A DNA stretch of 14,589 nucleotides, taken from NCBI GenBank assembly GCA_014383605.1, contig JACNHM010000373.1, forward strand, positions 1 to 14,589, in the 5' to 3' direction. The notes beneath the pieces were generated by a model that saw only the letters and a program-made list of their open reading frames with translations, searched no databases and had not been told where the DNA came from. The position numbers and the translations under genes are program-made. This stretch comes from Chloroflexota bacterium (GTDB lineage Bacteria > Chloroflexota > Anaerolineae > UBA3071). Of the stretch, positions 13,497 to 14,589 are shown one piece after another; position 1 is the stretch's first letter; the number at the start of each line of letters is the position of its first letter.

Positions 13497-14479
13497 TCCG
13501 CTCCCTGTATCGCGCACACGACGGGCAGGTGCGTGCCAACGTTCGCCCCGACCAATTCGCTGCTGTGTTGCAGGACGCGCATGGCCTGCTGTGGGTAGAT
13601 CTGATGGGCGAACCGCCCGCGGCCTGTGCCCCCATCCTGCATGACACGTTTGGCTTCCATCCCTTGGCCGTGGATGACGCCCTGGAGGAGACGCACGTCC
13701 CCAAGGTGGATGACTGGGGGGCATACATTTACCTCGTCCTCCACGCCGTTGTCTTTGATGTCCACGGTGTCGAGCCACTGCACACGCTGGAACTGGACGT
13801 GTTCTTGGGTTCCAACTACCTGGTTACCTATCGGACACGGCCCATCAGTGCGGTGGATCGCGTGTGGGCGGCCTGCCAACGGGACGAACGACACTTGCAG
13901 CGAGGGGCGGCGCGTCTGCTGTACCAACTGGCTGACGAGTTAGTGGCCGACTACATGCCGGTGGTCGAAGGCATGGACGAGACTATTGACCAGATTGAAG
14001 ATCAGATCTTCGATAGCCCTGGCCCTTCCTTGCTCGAACGCATCTTCACCCTCAAGCGTGGCCTACTCCGTTTGCGGCGTATGATCGCCCCCCAACGCGA
14101 GGTGCTCAACAAACTGGCACGTGGCGATTACGCCATCATTGGCGAGGAGGACCGCGTCTTCTTTCGGGACGTGTACGATCACCTCGTCCGCTTGCACGAC
14201 ATCACCGAGAGCCTGCGTGACCTGTTGGGCGGCGCGCTGGATACCTACCTGTTGGTGATCAGCAATCGGATGAACGAGGTGATGAAGACCCTGACGCTCA
14301 TCACCACGTTGTTCATGCCTGTCTCCTTCCTGACCGGGTTTTTTGGCATGAACTTCTTCCAGCCTGTCCTGTCGCTGGAAGCCTGGACAGGCCGCATGGC
14401 CTTTCTGCTCCTATTGGCTACCATGGTCCTGCTGCCGGCGGGCATGTACTTGTGGATGCGCCGCCGCGCCTGGATGTAG
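13493..14479 (+). CDS. corA: CorA-family magnesium/divalent cation channel
   Basis: The product is a 328-residue CorA-type channel, the usual family length (about 310-350). The N-terminal cytoplasmic alpha/beta domain covers ~1-125 (HDTFGFHPLAVDDALEETHVPKVDDW is split across the family's conserved DPxxxxD-type region). Long helices forming the funnel follow (~130-262), with the charged DETIDQIEDQIF stretch at ~162-173. The two C-terminal membrane helices are ~263-283 and ~301-321. The diagnostic GMN selectivity motif is intact at 285-287 in FFGMNF, followed by an outside loop. A basic tail, MRRRAWM, ends the protein on the inside. CorA pentamers carry Mg2+ (sometimes Co2+/Ni2+) down the electrical gradient and are gated by intracellular Mg2+. 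Its start overlaps the stop of the second MscS gene. Confidence 0.93.
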   Translation: MIRSLYRAHDGQVRANVRPDQFAAVLQDAHGLLWVDLMGEPPAACAPILHDTFGFHPLAVDDALEETHVPKVDDWGAYIYLVLHAVVFDVHGVEPLHTLELDVFLGSNYLVTYRTRPISAVDRVWAACQRDERHLQRGAARLLYQLADELVADYMPVVEGMDETIDQIEDQIFDSPGPSLLERIFTLKRGLLRLRRMIAPQREVLNKLARGDYAIIGEEDRVFFRDVYDHLVRLHDITESLRDLLGGALDTYLLVISNRMNEVMKTLTLITTLFMPVSFLTGFFGMNFFQPVLSLEAWTGRMAFLLLLATMVLLPAGMYLWMRRRAWM

Positions 14480-14560
14480 GATGCGTCTATCGTCTCCTCA
14501 ATCGGCCCAGAGCAGCAGAGCGGTGGCCAACTCGCTGCGGCTACGCGGCTGGTATCGTCG

Positions 14561-14568
14561 GGAGGAGG
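14561..14568 (+). promoter_or_regulatory. Ribosome binding site for the gene starting at 14576
   Basis: GGAGGAGG lies 7 bases upstream of the ATG at 14576, ideal spacing, and is nearly the same sequence as the site that serves corA. Confidence 0.7.
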
Positions 14569-14575
14569 TGCTCTT

Positions 14576-14589
14576 ATGGAGCCTCAATC
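14576..14589 (+). CDS. Start of a further gene, cut by the window edge
   Basis: Only four codons (Met-Glu-Pro-Gln) are present, so no product can be named. The strong ribosome site at 14561-14568 and the same orientation suggest a downstream member of the MscS-corA unit. A competing reading is an open frame from the ATG at 14481, one base after the corA stop, running off the window edge in another frame. It lacks a good ribosome site. Confidence 0.5.

Noticed and set aside
12201..13778. A 525-residue open frame on the minus strand, and other long minus-strand frames (for example 8569-9732 and 3927-4913).
   Set aside because: They lie opposite well-recognised genes (MscS, corA, KimA, lipoprotein). 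They are expected by-products of GC-rich coding DNA and show no family motifs.

Overview
The window is GC-rich, bacterial, and coded entirely on the + strand. The best guess for the source is a member of the Chloroflexota (Anaerolineae-like). The reasons are the many lipoproteins with long Thr-Pro linkers, the SH3b/PA14 architecture, and lipoproteins built from repeats of one 'xYPxxW' type domain, a style common in that phylum. This is inference from composition and protein style; there is no rRNA or marker gene to settle it.

Layout. (1) 32-5037 is a surface-lipoprotein region: a large SH3b plus four-PA14 lipoprotein, two lipoproteins with PsbP-like 'YPxxW' modules, and a small cysteine-patterned ORF. 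(2) 5034-5635 is the wreck of an apolipoprotein N-acyltransferase (lnt-like) gene: only the N-terminal membrane part and the C-terminal end survive, in different frames, and the catalytic centre is gone. (3) 5741-9603 holds two tandem paralogues of the KimA (YdaO) proton-coupled potassium importer family, each about 610-620 residues. Between them, at 7615-7748, is a striking fold-back element: terminal inverted repeats, three internal hairpins, and flanking direct repeats that look like a target-site duplication. (4) 9611-11696 holds two more lipoproteins, the second behind a clear extended -10 promoter. (5) 11716-14479 holds two different MscS-family mechanosensitive channels and a CorA-family divalent-cation channel, tightly packed and with overlapping stop/start codons. 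A further gene probably begins at 14576.

How the genes may work together. KimA-like proteins import K+, MscS channels release ions and solutes when the membrane is stretched, and CorA carries Mg2+ (or Co2+/Ni2+). Together they make a plausible turgor and cation-homeostasis locus, with anchored extracytoplasmic lipoproteins of unknown role interleaved. The second KimA paralogue has lost two residues that, as I recall the Bacillus subtilis KimA work, contribute to K+ binding, so the pair may be one standard transporter and one diverged partner. No CRISPR array, tRNA, rRNA, prophage or complete insertion sequence was seen. No gap between genes exceeds 300 bases.
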